Assembly (NCBI RefSeq): GCF_900111765.1
Contig: NZ_FOIB01000005.1
Coordinates: 1-64,000 of the forward strand
Source: Myxococcus fulvus
Lineage (GTDB): Bacteria; Myxococcota; Myxococcia; Myxococcales; Myxococcaceae
Direction: 5' to 3'
DNA: 64,000 nt
Part shown: positions 16,653 through 25,003 of the stretch, one piece after another
Position numbering within the stretch: the stretch's first letter is position 1
Layout: every line of letters starts with the position of its first letter
Program-made: the position numbers and the translations under genes
The notes under the pieces: model-generated
What the model saw: the letters and a program-made list of their open reading frames with translations, nothing else
Database searches by the model: none
Told to the model about the DNA's origin: nothing

Positions 16653-17867
16653 TTCAGCTTTTCGCGTCAAGGAGACGACAAATTGGAAGATTCCGCTCCC
16701 AGCGACGCCGCGCCCCTCGGGCCGACGGGGCCCTCCGAGCCTCCCCCTCCGGAGCCCAGGAGCCCCCGGATGCTGGCGCTCGGCGGGGCGGCCCTGGCGC
16801 TGGTGCTCTTCATCCTGGTGGGCGGCTCCGTCCAGTTGCTCAACGCGGCCTTCGGCATCTGGTTCACCGAGGTGTTCATCTTCATGGCGCTGGGGTGGCT
16901 GCTGCCGCGCCTCGGAGGATGGAAGCCCGCGCTCTTCACGGGACTGACGCCGCTGCATCCGGTGTCGACGCTCTTCGGCTTCCTGTTGGGCATCGCCAAC
17001 TTCTTCGCGCTGGTGGTGCCCATCCAGTTCACCGCGCAGAAGCTCGCGCCCGAGTGGATGAAGGAGATGTTCGACGGTTCGCGGCTCTTCGAGCAGCAGA
17101 CGCCGGTGGAGCTGGCCATCATCCTGGCGGGCGTAACGGTCGCCGCGCCCATCTGCGAGGAGCTGTTCTTCCGAGGCGTCTTCCAGCGCGGCCTGACGCC
17201 TCCGGCGCCGCGCTCGCCCACGACGGCCCTGGTCATCTCCGCGGTGGTGTTCAGCGCGTTCCACCTGGACCCCGTGGGCTTCGTGGCCCGCGTCGAATTG
17301 GGCCTGCTGTTCGGCTGGCTCTACCTACGCACCGGCTCGCTGTGGCCCGGCATCGCCGCGCATGCGGCCAACAACCTGGTGTCCTCGGCCGCGTTCCTGG
17401 TGGCCAAGTCGATGGGCACCGAGGCCGCGGACACGGACACCAATCCCCAGGACGTGCTGATGCTGGCGAGCCTCGGGTGGGCGGGGGTGCTCGCGCTGCT
17501 GGGCATGTCACGGTGGGTTCCCGTCTGGGGCACCGGCATCGCGGTGAGCGACGAGCGCGCGCGGGAGACGAAGCCCGTGCCGTCCCTGGCGAAGCTGGTG
17601 CTGCCATGGGTGGTGGCCGCGACGCTGTCCCTCGTGCTGCTCGCCGTGGTGGACCGGCGCGGCATCGCGCTCAACCTCCATGACGTGGCCCACCCGCTGG
17701 CGCCGCTCAAGAAGGACGCGCCCGCGGGTCTCCAAGCGGAGCGGGAGTCCTTGCAGGACCTCCGCGAGGCCGTGCGTCGCGGCGAGGCTCCGCTGGAGGC
17801 GTACAGCGAGGAGCGCACGCGTCAGGCGCGCGCGCATAAGGCCGAAGGCGGCGTGAAGTCTCCCTGA
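16638..17867 (+). CDS. CPBP-family intramembrane glutamic protease
   Basis: The 409-residue protein has a Pro-rich cytoplasmic N-terminus, several membrane helices, and the CPBP (Abi, Rce1-like) motifs: EELFFRGVFQ near residue 174, FSAFHLDPVGF, and HAANN. These supply the Glu and His residues of the intramembrane active site. Two more helices (LGWAGVLALLGM and LVLPWVVAATLSLVLLAVV) lie near the C-terminus, followed by a charged tail. The ATG at 16638 is used; a TTG at 16683 with GGAG eight bases upstream is a good alternative and would avoid the palindrome at 16641. The substrate is unknown. It is divergent from the barrel-cytochrome operon. Confidence 0.8.
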   Translation: MLSRQFSFSRQGDDKLEDSAPSDAAPLGPTGPSEPPPPEPRSPRMLALGGAALALVLFILVGGSVQLLNAAFGIWFTEVFIFMALGWLLPRLGGWKPALFTGLTPLHPVSTLFGFLLGIANFFALVVPIQFTAQKLAPEWMKEMFDGSRLFEQQTPVELAIILAGVTVAAPICEELFFRGVFQRGLTPPAPRSPTTALVISAVVFSAFHLDPVGFVARVELGLLFGWLYLRTGSLWPGIAAHAANNLVSSAAFLVAKSMGTEAADTDTNPQDVLMLASLGWAGVLALLGMSRWVPVWGTGIAVSDERARETKPVPSLAKLVLPWVVAATLSLVLLAVVDRRGIALNLHDVAHPLAPLKKDAPAGLQAERESLQDLREAVRRGEAPLEAYSEERTRQARAHKAEGGVKSP

Positions 17868-17920
17868 CGGAAGCGACGTCGCGGCTGACGAAGGGCCGGA
17901 GCGGACTCCAGCCCCCCACG

Positions 17921-18136
17921 TCAGACGAAGCGATACGAGCTCACGTGGAAGACGGGGCCCACCATCGCGGCGGTGAGCACGTCCTTGTCCACGCGGCCCT
18001 CGGCCTCGATGCGGTGGCCGTCCTTCTTGATGTGCCGGTCGCCACCCGCGAGCTGGTACGTGGTGCCGTCATCGGCCTCCAGCACCCAGACGCCCGTCTC
18101 GATGTCGCGGTACACCACGCGCCCGGTGAGCGTCAC
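17921..18136 (-). CDS. Small OB-like protein (DUF5818-like) coupled to the subtilase
   Basis: The 71-residue product has no signal peptide. It reads as a small beta-barrel: MTLTGRVVYRDIETGVWVLE, TYQLAGGDRH, RIEAEGRVDKD, then FHVSSYRFV. This resembles DUF5818-type domains. Its GTG start (18136-18134) overlaps the stop of the subtilase gene (18133-18135), so it is translated with it. A role in subtilase regulation or localisation would be speculation. Composition matches its neighbours. Confidence 0.6.
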   Translation of the reverse strand: MTLTGRVVYRDIETGVWVLEADDGTTYQLAGGDRHIKKDGHRIEAEGRVDKDVLTAAMVGPVFHVSSYRFV

Positions 18137-19941
18137 GGCACGTCCTCACGCTTGAGCATGGCGCGAGCGACGATGAGGCAGATGACCGTGTTGAAGCCCA
18201 GCCACGGCTTCGCCAGGAACGCGAAGGGCATCCACGAGAGCGCCGGAGCGCCGGCCCACGCCGAGTACGCCAGGAAGCCCGCGAAGCCCAGTGCGAGGCC
18301 CCCCACCGCCGAGCGCATCCCCTTCCAGCCGATGGCGGGCAGCGACAGCAGCACCGGGATGAGCGCGCTGTAGAACAGCGGGTTCACCGTGCGCCCACGG
18401 CCGAAGATGATGCGCTCCCAATCCGGGATGGGCAGCGAGGCCATCTCCACCACGTCACCCGCGGCGCCCGCCGTGCCCATGAACCAGGCACGCACGAAGT
18501 ACACGCCCACCGTGGACAACAGCAGCGGCACGATGAAGGCCGGCCGCAGGAGCGCGTTGAGGTAGCCCGGACGCTCGCGGCCGCGCAGCGTCAGCAGCAC
18601 GAAGGCCAGCAGCGCCAGCGCCCAGTACAGCGGCGGCCAGCGCGACATGCCACCGCCGAGCGACGCCAGCGACGCCTCCGCGTTGAGCAGACCGTGCCCG
18701 TACTGCTCGGTCCACGCCTGGTCCGCCACCTTCGTCGCGCCCGCGTACAGCGCCTTCTCCACCTCGTCCGGTCCCTTGGCGCCGGCCGAGTACAGCATCG
18801 CGGCCACCGCGGCCACGTGCGGCGTGGCCATGCTGGTGCCCTGGTACGAGGCGTAGACGGAGCGCGACACGTCCCTCGGGTCGATGGTGTTCTGGATGAT
18901 GCCGCCCGCGTCCCCACGGCGCTTGTCACCACCGGGCGCGGCGATGTCCAGCTCCTTTCCGTAGGACGAGTACGGCGCGAGCGAGCGCTCCGGCCCCACC
19001 GCCGACACCGCCACGGCGCCGGGATAGGCCGCGGGGAACTCCACGTGCGCGCGGCCGCCGTTGCCCGCAGCCGCCACCACCGTGACGCCCTTCTTGCGGG
19101 CGTACTCGACTGCCTGCGCCATCACCTGCGAGTAACCACCACCGCCCAGCGACATGTTGATGACGTTGGCGCCCTTGTCCGCCGCGAAGCGGATGGCGTC
19201 CGCGATGTCCGCCGTGGTGCCGCCACCGAAGTGGTTGAGCACCTTCACCGGCATCAGCGTCGCCTCGAAGGCCACGCCCGCCACGCCCTCGCCGTTGTTG
19301 GTGGCCTGCGCGATGGTGCCCGCCACGTGCGTGCCGTGGCCGTGGTCATCGTTGGCGTGCTCGTCGTCGTTGACGAAGTCGTAACCGGACACGAACTTCA
19401 CGCCCTTGAGGTCGGGCACCTGCTTGAAGTCCTCGTGGTCCTCGTACGCGATGCCCGTGTCCAGCACGGCCACGACGACGCCCTTGCCCCGGCTGCGCTC
19501 CCAGGCCTTGGGCATGTCGATCATCTGGAGGTTCCACTGCCGCGCGTACTCGGGGTCATTCGGCGTGAAGCTCGCGCGGACCTCCATCAGCGGCTCGGCG
19601 GCCTCGACGCTCGGGTGCTGGCGGATCTTCTCCAGCACGCCCGCCACGTCGTCCACGCCCACCGCCAGCGTGAGGGCCTCGTCGGTGCTCTCCACCGAGT
19701 TGAGCTCCAGGTCCACGCCCCAGTCGGCCTCCCAGGCGTCGAACTCCGCCTTGGTCGTGCCGTCCTTGAAGTCCACGACGATGGCGTGGGGCACCACGTC
19801 CACCGCATCCACCAGGTCCGCCAGCGAGGCGGGGGGCGGCGCCGGGCGCTCGGCTTCGCTCTGGGCGGACTTGCACGCGGGCGCCACCGTCACGGCCAGG
19901 GCCAGCGCGGCTCCGCCCAAACTCCATCGCACCATCCGCAT
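18133..19941 (-). CDS. S8 subtilisin-like protease with C-terminal membrane helices
   Basis: The 602-residue product has a signal sequence (MRMVRWSLGGAALALAVTVA) with a possible lipobox at Cys23. A prodomain-like region follows (about 45-125), then the S8 catalytic domain with Asp161 (VLDTGIA), His202 (HGHGTHVAGT) and Ser370 (GTSMATPH). After about residue 425 come several hydrophobic helices, beginning LYWALALLAFVLL, which would anchor the C-terminus in the inner membrane; this is unusual for a secreted subtilase. The ATG at 19941 follows AAGGAG at good spacing. It is translationally coupled to the 71-residue gene downstream. Confidence 0.85.
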   Translation of the reverse strand: MRMVRWSLGGAALALAVTVAPACKSAQSEAERPAPPPASLADLVDAVDVVPHAIVVDFKDGTTKAEFDAWEADWGVDLELNSVESTDEALTLAVGVDDVAGVLEKIRQHPSVEAAEPLMEVRASFTPNDPEYARQWNLQMIDMPKAWERSRGKGVVVAVLDTGIAYEDHEDFKQVPDLKGVKFVSGYDFVNDDEHANDDHGHGTHVAGTIAQATNNGEGVAGVAFEATLMPVKVLNHFGGGTTADIADAIRFAADKGANVINMSLGGGGYSQVMAQAVEYARKKGVTVVAAAGNGGRAHVEFPAAYPGAVAVSAVGPERSLAPYSSYGKELDIAAPGGDKRRGDAGGIIQNTIDPRDVSRSVYASYQGTSMATPHVAAVAAMLYSAGAKGPDEVEKALYAGATKVADQAWTEQYGHGLLNAEASLASLGGGMSRWPPLYWALALLAFVLLTLRGRERPGYLNALLRPAFIVPLLLSTVGVYFVRAWFMGTAGAAGDVVEMASLPIPDWERIIFGRGRTVNPLFYSALIPVLLSLPAIGWKGMRSAVGGLALGFAGFLAYSAWAGAPALSWMPFAFLAKPWLGFNTVICLIVARAMLKREDVP

Positions 19942-20102
19942 CGGGTTACTCCTTGAGGAACGAGGCACGCTTCCGGAAGACCCTACGAACGAACGGAGAA
20001 ACGATTGGGTCTGCACGGACAGTCTGTACGCCCACTCTCCCGGCGTGCAAGTGCGGGAGGCTGAAGAAATGTGAAGAAGTCCGCTGGGTTGCGGACCATC
20101 GG

Positions 20103-20735
20103 TCAACCGCCGGAGAGGCGCTGGAGCCAGGTGGACAGGGCGTGGCCCACCTGCGGGAGGTTGCGCTGGAAGGTGGCGCCGGCGTCGTCGATGACCTCGA
20201 ACTCCCCTCCGGCCCGTGCCACCGCCGCCGACACCGATGCCCGAGGCATCCGTCCATCCCCCTCCCCCTGGACCACCAGCAACGGGCACGTCACACGCCC
20301 CAGCACCGCCGGGTCCACGTCCGCCGGCGCCACCAGACACAGGCCCCCCACGGAGGGGAACCGCGCCTGGAGCGCCAGGGCCACCTGCGCGCCGCCGTGC
20401 AGCGACGCCACCGCCACGGCGCTCGTGCCGGCTGTCTCCAGGAGCACTCGCATCGCCGCCTCGGCGTCCTCGAGCAGCGCCAGGTCCTTGCCCCGCTTGC
20501 CCTGACTCGCCCCCACCCCCCGGTGGTTGAAGCGCAGGGTGGGAAAGCCCGCGCTGGCCGCCGCCCAGGCGAGCTCCGCGGCGATGACGTGATCCATTCC
20601 GCCACCCTCGTCCGGTCGCGGCGGGATGATGAGCAACGGAGGCGCGCGCTTGCCGCGATGCGCCGTGCCCTCCATCACCTCCGCGCCCACGGGGACGAGC
20701 GTGGAGCGCTCCAGGAACTGACCTTTCTGGACCAT
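20103..20735 (-). CDS. Alpha/beta hydrolase (dienelactone hydrolase-like)
   Basis: The 210-residue protein has the short hydrolase fold: an early RFNHRGVGAS turn, a nucleophile-elbow region, a late-strand PLLVVQGEGDGRMP segment carrying the acid residue, and QVGHALSTWL carrying the histidine. The elbow reads ASLHGGAQVAL. The usual GxSxG serine is therefore replaced (S-L-H-G-G), so catalysis is uncertain. An ATG at 20747 would add four residues; 20735 is favoured by a nearby GGTGG. It is followed by the subtilase on the same strand. Confidence 0.65.
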   Translation of the reverse strand: MVQKGQFLERSTLVPVGAEVMEGTAHRGKRAPPLLIIPPRPDEGGGMDHVIAAELAWAAASAGFPTLRFNHRGVGASQGKRGKDLALLEDAEAAMRVLLETAGTSAVAVASLHGGAQVALALQARFPSVGGLCLVAPADVDPAVLGRVTCPLLVVQGEGDGRMPRASVSAAVARAGGEFEVIDDAGATFQRNLPQVGHALSTWLQRLSGG

Positions 20736-21008
20736 GAAATCCACCATAGGAGGGCGGGCGCCGGACCGATACTCCTGCCCGCGCCACCCCTCGGAAGACA
20801 TCCGACCCTGGAGATCGCCTCGGGTTCGGCGCGGCTTCCCCGCTTCACTCGGGATGTAACGCAACAAGTCACCACGACGCACTGCGTTGGAATTAAGTGT
20901 TTGGAGCGAATTACCGCGTTCGTGCGCAACTTCGGACGGCTTCCTGGGACAATGGGGCAAGGACGTCATCTTCCATCCCCCCGTCGTAGTCCGCAGGAGC
21001 CCTCCAGC
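20736..21008. other. Divergent intergenic region before the lipase-like gene
   Basis: This 273-base spacer lies between two divergent hydrolase-fold genes. It contains a locally AT-rich stretch around 20890-20925, unusual for this genome, where promoters would be expected. I see no confident -35/-10 pair. A GGAG sequence at about 20995 is the likely ribosome-binding site for the plus-strand gene. Confidence 0.35.
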
Positions 21009-21950
21009 ATGAGCACCATCGAGCGTGGCCGCCCCGTCGTCGGCACCACCCCCCGGACCCCTGTTGGCCGCACGTCGGAAGTGAACACCGTGGCGACGCC
21101 GGCGGTGCAGCCGAGCGCGGCGCGCGCGAACGCGGTGGTGGATGGCTTCGAGAGCGGCAGGGCGAAGAGCACGGCGACGGTGGCGGGTGTCTTCACTGCG
21201 CCCGCGGGCTCGAAGGACAAGGTCTACGACGGCAAGCTGGTGGGCGCTGGTGGCCAGACGTTCGAGCCCGGCACGCCGCTGAGCGACGTCCCCGCCTTCA
21301 CGCCGAAGAACAACCCGAACGCGACGGCCACGGTCATCTACACCAACGGCATGCGCACGGACCTGGCCAAGCAGACGGCGGAGCTGCAGGCGCTCGCGGA
21401 CACGACGGGCATGCGCACCATCGGCATCCACAACTCCACGCAGGGCACCGTCGCCGACCTGTTCCAGGCCGTGAAGGACAAGCTGGACAAGGGCACCAAC
21501 CCGGCCGTGGATACGCTGGCGGACACCGTCTACAACGAGCTGAAGGCGGGCCGTGACGTGCACCTCATCGGCTACAGCCAGGGTGGCCTCATCACCTCGC
21601 GCGCGCTGTCGGATGTGGCGCGCCGGCTGCGCATCGAGGACGGGATGACCAAGGAGCAGGTCGAGCAGACGATGAGCAAGCTGAACGTGGAGACGTTCGC
21701 GGCCGCCGCCTGCACCTATCCGGACGGCCCCAACTACGTGCACTACATCAACAACCGCGACGCGGTCCCCACGCTCTTCGGTCTGGGCGGCAAGGGCTGG
21801 AGCCCCGCGGACCTGCTGCGCGACGCGGGCAAGGGCGCGAAGGTGCACTACTTCTCCGAGGACACCGTGTTCTCGGGCGCGCACTCACTGGTGGACACGT
21901 ACCTGAGCCACCGCGTTCCGTTCGAGCAGGCTCGCGCCGGCCAGTTCTGA
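21009..21950 (+). CDS. Lipase-like alpha/beta-fold protein with a disordered N-terminus
   Basis: The 313-residue protein has a nucleophile elbow GYSQGG (Ser190) with strand-like flanks (DVHLIGYSQGGLITSRAL), and an earlier TVIYTNGMRTD strand where an oxyanion residue would sit. The first 60 residues are Thr/Pro/Arg/Ala-rich and probably disordered, with no Sec signal. That N-terminal style is found on proteins exported by signal-less routes. It begins at the ATG at 21009, behind GGAG. It is followed at 34 bases by two tandem paralogs that look like secretion chaperones, which suggests a cargo-chaperone set. Enzymatic activity and export are inferences. Confidence 0.6.
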   Translation: MSTIERGRPVVGTTPRTPVGRTSEVNTVATPAVQPSAARANAVVDGFESGRAKSTATVAGVFTAPAGSKDKVYDGKLVGAGGQTFEPGTPLSDVPAFTPKNNPNATATVIYTNGMRTDLAKQTAELQALADTTGMRTIGIHNSTQGTVADLFQAVKDKLDKGTNPAVDTLADTVYNELKAGRDVHLIGYSQGGLITSRALSDVARRLRIEDGMTKEQVEQTMSKLNVETFAAAACTYPDGPNYVHYINNRDAVPTLFGLGGKGWSPADLLRDAGKGAKVHYFSEDTVFSGAHSLVDTYLSHRVPFEQARAGQF

Positions 21951-21983
21951 TGGCCCACACGCCAGTCGTGGTAAACCACCACC

Positions 21984-22409
21984 ATGACGCGTGACGAGGC
22001 CACTCAACTGGTGCAGGAGTATCTTCGGGCTCAGGGCGTCCACCTGAGCCCCGGGCTCAATCCCAAGGGGCTCGGTGGAGTGTCGGTGGGCGAGGCGCAG
22101 CTGTACTTCGAGCACTCCGAGGACACCGGCGAGCTCAAGTGCAGCGCCCTCATCTATCGCTTCCGTGACGCGCCCCGCCCCGGTGTCCTCGAGGGCTTCC
22201 GCGCCGAGCAGGCCGCGGGCACGGACGCTGGCGGTGGCACGGTGGACTTCGAGGCGGAGAGCAAGAGCCTCTTCCTCAGTCGCTCGTACAAGACGCCTCC
22301 CATCGACCTGGTCTTCGCCTCGGAGCTGAGCAAGCTCATGGCGGCGAGCCTGCGCTGGGGCAGCGAGGTGTTCGAGCGCGTGGCCTCCAAGGTCATCCCC
22401 GCGAAGTGA
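21984..22409 (+). CDS. CesT/Tir-chaperone-like small protein, copy 1
   Basis: The 141-residue acidic protein begins with an amphipathic helix (MTRDEATQLVQEYLRAQGV). Antiparallel strands follow (AQLYFEHSEDTGELKCSALIYRF), then DAGGGTVDFEAESKSLFLSRSYK, and a final helix. This helix-strand-helix order and size fit the CesT/SycE fold of secretion chaperones, but the match is by pattern only. It is about half identical to the next gene, sharing LYFEH, CSALxYRFR, GTDAGGGTVDFE and KSLFLSR, so the two arose by tandem duplication. It lies 34 bases after the lipase-like gene on the same strand. Confidence 0.5.
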   Translation: MTRDEATQLVQEYLRAQGVHLSPGLNPKGLGGVSVGEAQLYFEHSEDTGELKCSALIYRFRDAPRPGVLEGFRAEQAAGTDAGGGTVDFEAESKSLFLSRSYKTPPIDLVFASELSKLMAASLRWGSEVFERVASKVIPAK

Positions 22410-22427
22410 CGTAGGAGGCCTTCGGAC

Positions 22428-22934
22428 ATGGCGCTCGCGTTCTCCCGGCACCTGCAGTGGCTCCTGTCGACCATGGGCCTCGCGAAGCCCCCTCCCCCTC
22501 CGGGTGGCCCGATGACTCGCGAGGCCGCGCGGGAGCTGGTGCGCTGGTACCTGCAGACGCAGGGCGCGGGGATGAGCGAGGGCCTCAACGCGCAGGGCTT
22601 CGGTGGCGCGATGGTGGGCGACGCGCAGCTCTACTTCGAGCACCACGAGACGACGCAGACGCTCGAGTGCAGCGCGCTGGTGTACCGCTTCCGCGAGGAC
22701 CCGAAGCCGGGCGTCATCGACGGCTTCCGTCGTGAGGCCGAGGAAGGCACCGACGCGGGCGGCGGCACCGTGGACTTCGAGACGGAGAACAAGAGCCTGT
22801 TCCTCAGCCGCGACTACACGCAGCTGCCCGCGGGCTCCGCCTTCACGGAGGACATGGAGCGGCTGATGAAGGCCAGCCTCACGTGGGGCACCACCGTGCT
22901 GGACCGCGTGGCGTCGCGCGTCTTCGGGGCGTGA
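22428..22934 (+). CDS. CesT/Tir-chaperone-like small protein, copy 2
   Basis: This is the paralog of the preceding gene, 19 bases downstream. The 168-residue product has an extra N-terminal 28 residues containing a Pro-rich run (GLAKPPPPPGGP). An internal ATG at 22512 would give a protein that aligns end to end with copy 1. Sequence between MTREAARELVRWYL and the final DRVASRVFGA follows copy 1 closely. Two related chaperones could form a heterodimer for the lipase-like protein upstream; this is an inference from order. The gene is followed by the hairpin at 22938-22962. Confidence 0.5.
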   Translation: MALAFSRHLQWLLSTMGLAKPPPPPGGPMTREAARELVRWYLQTQGAGMSEGLNAQGFGGAMVGDAQLYFEHHETTQTLECSALVYRFREDPKPGVIDGFRREAEEGTDAGGGTVDFETENKSLFLSRDYTQLPAGSAFTEDMERLMKASLTWGTTVLDRVASRVFGA

Positions 22935-22937
22935 GCG

Positions 22938-22962
22938 GGACGCGAGGAGCCACCTCGCGTCC
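22938..22962. terminator. Hairpin between converging genes
   Basis: A perfect 10-bp stem (22938-22947 with 22953-22962) closes a 5-base loop between the plus-strand chaperone-like gene and the minus-strand methyltransferase. It lacks a T-tract in both directions. It is a plausible bidirectional terminator or transcript-end stabiliser. Confidence 0.5.
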
Positions 22963-22977
22963 ACGACTCGCCGCGCG

Positions 22978-24174
22978 TCAGACGGCCTGGAGCACGTAGA
23001 ACTTCAGGTACTTCCCTTCCGGGAACTGCAGGCGCACGGGGTGGTCCGGCGGCTGGTAGCGCTCCTCGACGAGCGCCAGGTCCACGCCGGCCTTGAAGCC
23101 CGCCTCGCGCACCGCGCCCATGAACTCATCCGGGCTCACGCGCGCCGAGCAGGACGCCGTGGCCAGCAGCCCACCGGGCCGGAGGATTCCCAGCGCCTGA
23201 CGATTGAGCGACGCGTACCCGTCGATGGCCGCCTGCACCGCGCGCTGGCTCTTGGCGAAGGCCGGAGGATCCAGGATGAGCAAATCGAACGTGCGGCCCT
23301 CGTCCTTGAAGGACTGGATGACCTTGAACACGTCCGCCGCGAGGAAGTCGTGCTTCTCCGCCGGCAGCCCGTTGCGCGTGAAGTTCTCGCGCGCCAGGGC
23401 GATGGCCTCGGGGTCCAGGTCCACCGAGAACACGCTGTTGGCTCCGCCCAGCGCCGCATTCACCGAGAAGCCACCGCTGAAGCTGAAGCAGTTGAGCACG
23501 TCGCGGCCCTTGGCCAGTCGACGGATGAGGTGACGGTTCTCGCGCTGGTCCAGGAAGAAGCCCGTCTTCTGTCCCTTCCACACGTCCACCATGAAGGTGA
23601 CGCCGCGCTCGCGGATGGCGATCTGCTCGGGCGCCTCCGAGCCGTACAACATGCGCCCGGTGCCCCGGCCCTCGTCCTCCTCCACGTCGTCGCGCGCCAC
23701 CTCGTCGCGGCCGACGATGCCCTTGAGCCCCGGCACTCCGGCCTTCAGCGCCTCGATGATGAGCGGCCGGTACGGCGTCAGGCCGGCCGAGTACAGCTTC
23801 ATCACCGCCCAGCCCGCGTAGAGGTCCACCACCACGCCCGGCAGACCGTCGCCCTCGCCGTGGATCAGGCGGTAGCTGTCCGTGTCCGTCAGGTCGATGA
23901 GCGACTGGCGCTCGGCCAGCGCCTGGCGCACGCGCCGGGTGATGAAGCCCGCGTCCACCGTGTCCCGCGAGTCGCGCGTCAGCACCCGCACGGCGATGGC
24001 CGAGTGCGGGTCGTAGTACCCGCGCGCAACGAACTTCCCGTTCTCCGTCAGGTCCACGACGCTGCCGGCGGGGATGCGCGGCACGTGCTCCAGCGCCTTG
24101 CGGAACACCCACGGGTGCCCCGCGCGCAGGTGCCGTCCCAGTCCGCGCGCCAGCTCCAACTTCACGACATTCAC
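22978..24174 (-). CDS. RlmI-type class I rRNA cytosine-C5 methyltransferase
   Basis: The 398-residue protein has an N-terminal PUA-like domain (LARGLGRHLRAGHPWVFRKAL). The Rossmann methyltransferase domain follows: NCFSFSGGFSVNAA for SAM binding, VDLDPEAIALARENF, and the catalytic DPPAFAKSQ block near residue 275, then TASCSARVSPDEF. RlmI and its relatives methylate C5 of a 23S rRNA cytidine. The frame opens with a GTG at 24189, but AGGAG sits between that codon and a second GTG at 24174, so I start at 24174, four bases after the HAD gene. The exact target nucleotide is not predictable. Confidence 0.85.
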   Translation of the reverse strand: MNVVKLELARGLGRHLRAGHPWVFRKALEHVPRIPAGSVVDLTENGKFVARGYYDPHSAIAVRVLTRDSRDTVDAGFITRRVRQALAERQSLIDLTDTDSYRLIHGEGDGLPGVVVDLYAGWAVMKLYSAGLTPYRPLIIEALKAGVPGLKGIVGRDEVARDDVEEDEGRGTGRMLYGSEAPEQIAIRERGVTFMVDVWKGQKTGFFLDQRENRHLIRRLAKGRDVLNCFSFSGGFSVNAALGGANSVFSVDLDPEAIALARENFTRNGLPAEKHDFLAADVFKVIQSFKDEGRTFDLLILDPPAFAKSQRAVQAAIDGYASLNRQALGILRPGGLLATASCSARVSPDEFMGAVREAGFKAGVDLALVEERYQPPDHPVRLQFPEGKYLKFYVLQAV

Positions 24175-24178
24175 GGTG

Positions 24179-25003
24179 TCACTCCTCACGAGCCCTTCGG
24201 CTCCGCCGGGCCAGCAGCGTCCGGGCCAGCTCCTCGAAGCCCTTGCCCTCCGCCGCCCGGGTGATGAAGGCCGGCGGCGCGTCGATGCGGTCCAGCACCG
24301 CGCGCACGTTGGCCACGCCCACTCCCAGCTCGAAAGCCTGGAACATCGGGGCGTCGTTGAAAGAATCCCCCACGTACACGTAGCGGCCGTCCCGGGGCTC
24401 CAACTTCTCCCCCCACGCCACCCGCGCGAATCTCCGCGTCGCGCTCAGCTTGTCGAAGCGGCCGAGCCAGCAATTCACATGCACCGACGAGCGCACCGCC
24501 GTCACGCCTCGCGCGTGCAGCAGCGACTCGATGCGAGCAGCGCCCTCCTCACCCAGCCGGGCCTCCTCGTTGTAATCCACGGCCAGGTCCACTTCCGTGT
24601 ACGCGCTGTCCACCGACAGCCGCGCGCCGGGCACCTGCTTCAACACCCGGGCGACCTCGGCCTGGAGCCTGCGCCGGTTCGCCACGCGCTCGGCGGGCGC
24701 CTCCAGGTACACCTTGCGCAGCCCTCGCTTGCCGCGCAGGAAGAACAGGCCGCCGTTCTCCACGATGACGCCATCCACCGGGAGCTGTCGGGCCCAGGCC
24801 TCCCCCCACCCCGCCGGACGACCGCTCACCAGCACCACGCGCAGCCCGGAGTCGGACAGCCGCTCCAGCGCTCGCACGGTGTCCGAGCGCAGCTTGTGGC
24901 CCGTCGTCAGCGTGCCGTCCACGTCCGTGAAGACGCCCTCGACACGGGACAGGTCCGCCTCGCGCAGCGGGCGCGGCGTCACGACCTTGCTGGAGGCCGG
25001 CAT
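24179..25003 (-). CDS. HAD-superfamily hydrolase (Cof/MPGP-like)
   Basis: The 274-residue protein is a HAD phosphatase with motif I FTDVDGTLT, motif II VVLVSGRPAG, a lysine region (KLEPRDGRYV), and motif IV YVGDSFNDAPMF. The cap between motifs II and III is of the IIB type. This group includes mannosyl-3-phosphoglycerate and sucrose-phosphate phosphatases as well as Cof proteins; the substrate here is unknown. Its ATG (25003-25001) overlaps the stop of the upstream gene (TGATG). The methyltransferase gene follows after four bases, giving a three-gene operon. Confidence 0.8.
   Translation of the reverse strand: MPASSKVVTPRPLREADLSRVEGVFTDVDGTLTTGHKLRSDTVRALERLSDSGLRVVLVSGRPAGWGEAWARQLPVDGVIVENGGLFFLRGKRGLRKVYLEAPAERVANRRRLQAEVARVLKQVPGARLSVDSAYTEVDLAVDYNEEARLGEEGAARIESLLHARGVTAVRSSVHVNCWLGRFDKLSATRRFARVAWGEKLEPRDGRYVYVGDSFNDAPMFQAFELGVGVANVRAVLDRIDAPPAFITRAAEGKGFEELARTLLARRSRRAREE

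Noticed and set aside
16590..17264. Extension of the barrel gene to an ATG at 17264
   Set aside because: That part runs antisense through the CPBP gene. The signal peptide begins near 16589, so an internal GTG or TTG is the start.
19942..20787. Extension of the subtilase frame to 20787
   Set aside because: It reads through the hydrolase gene in another frame. The signal peptide and AAGGAG fix the start at 19941.
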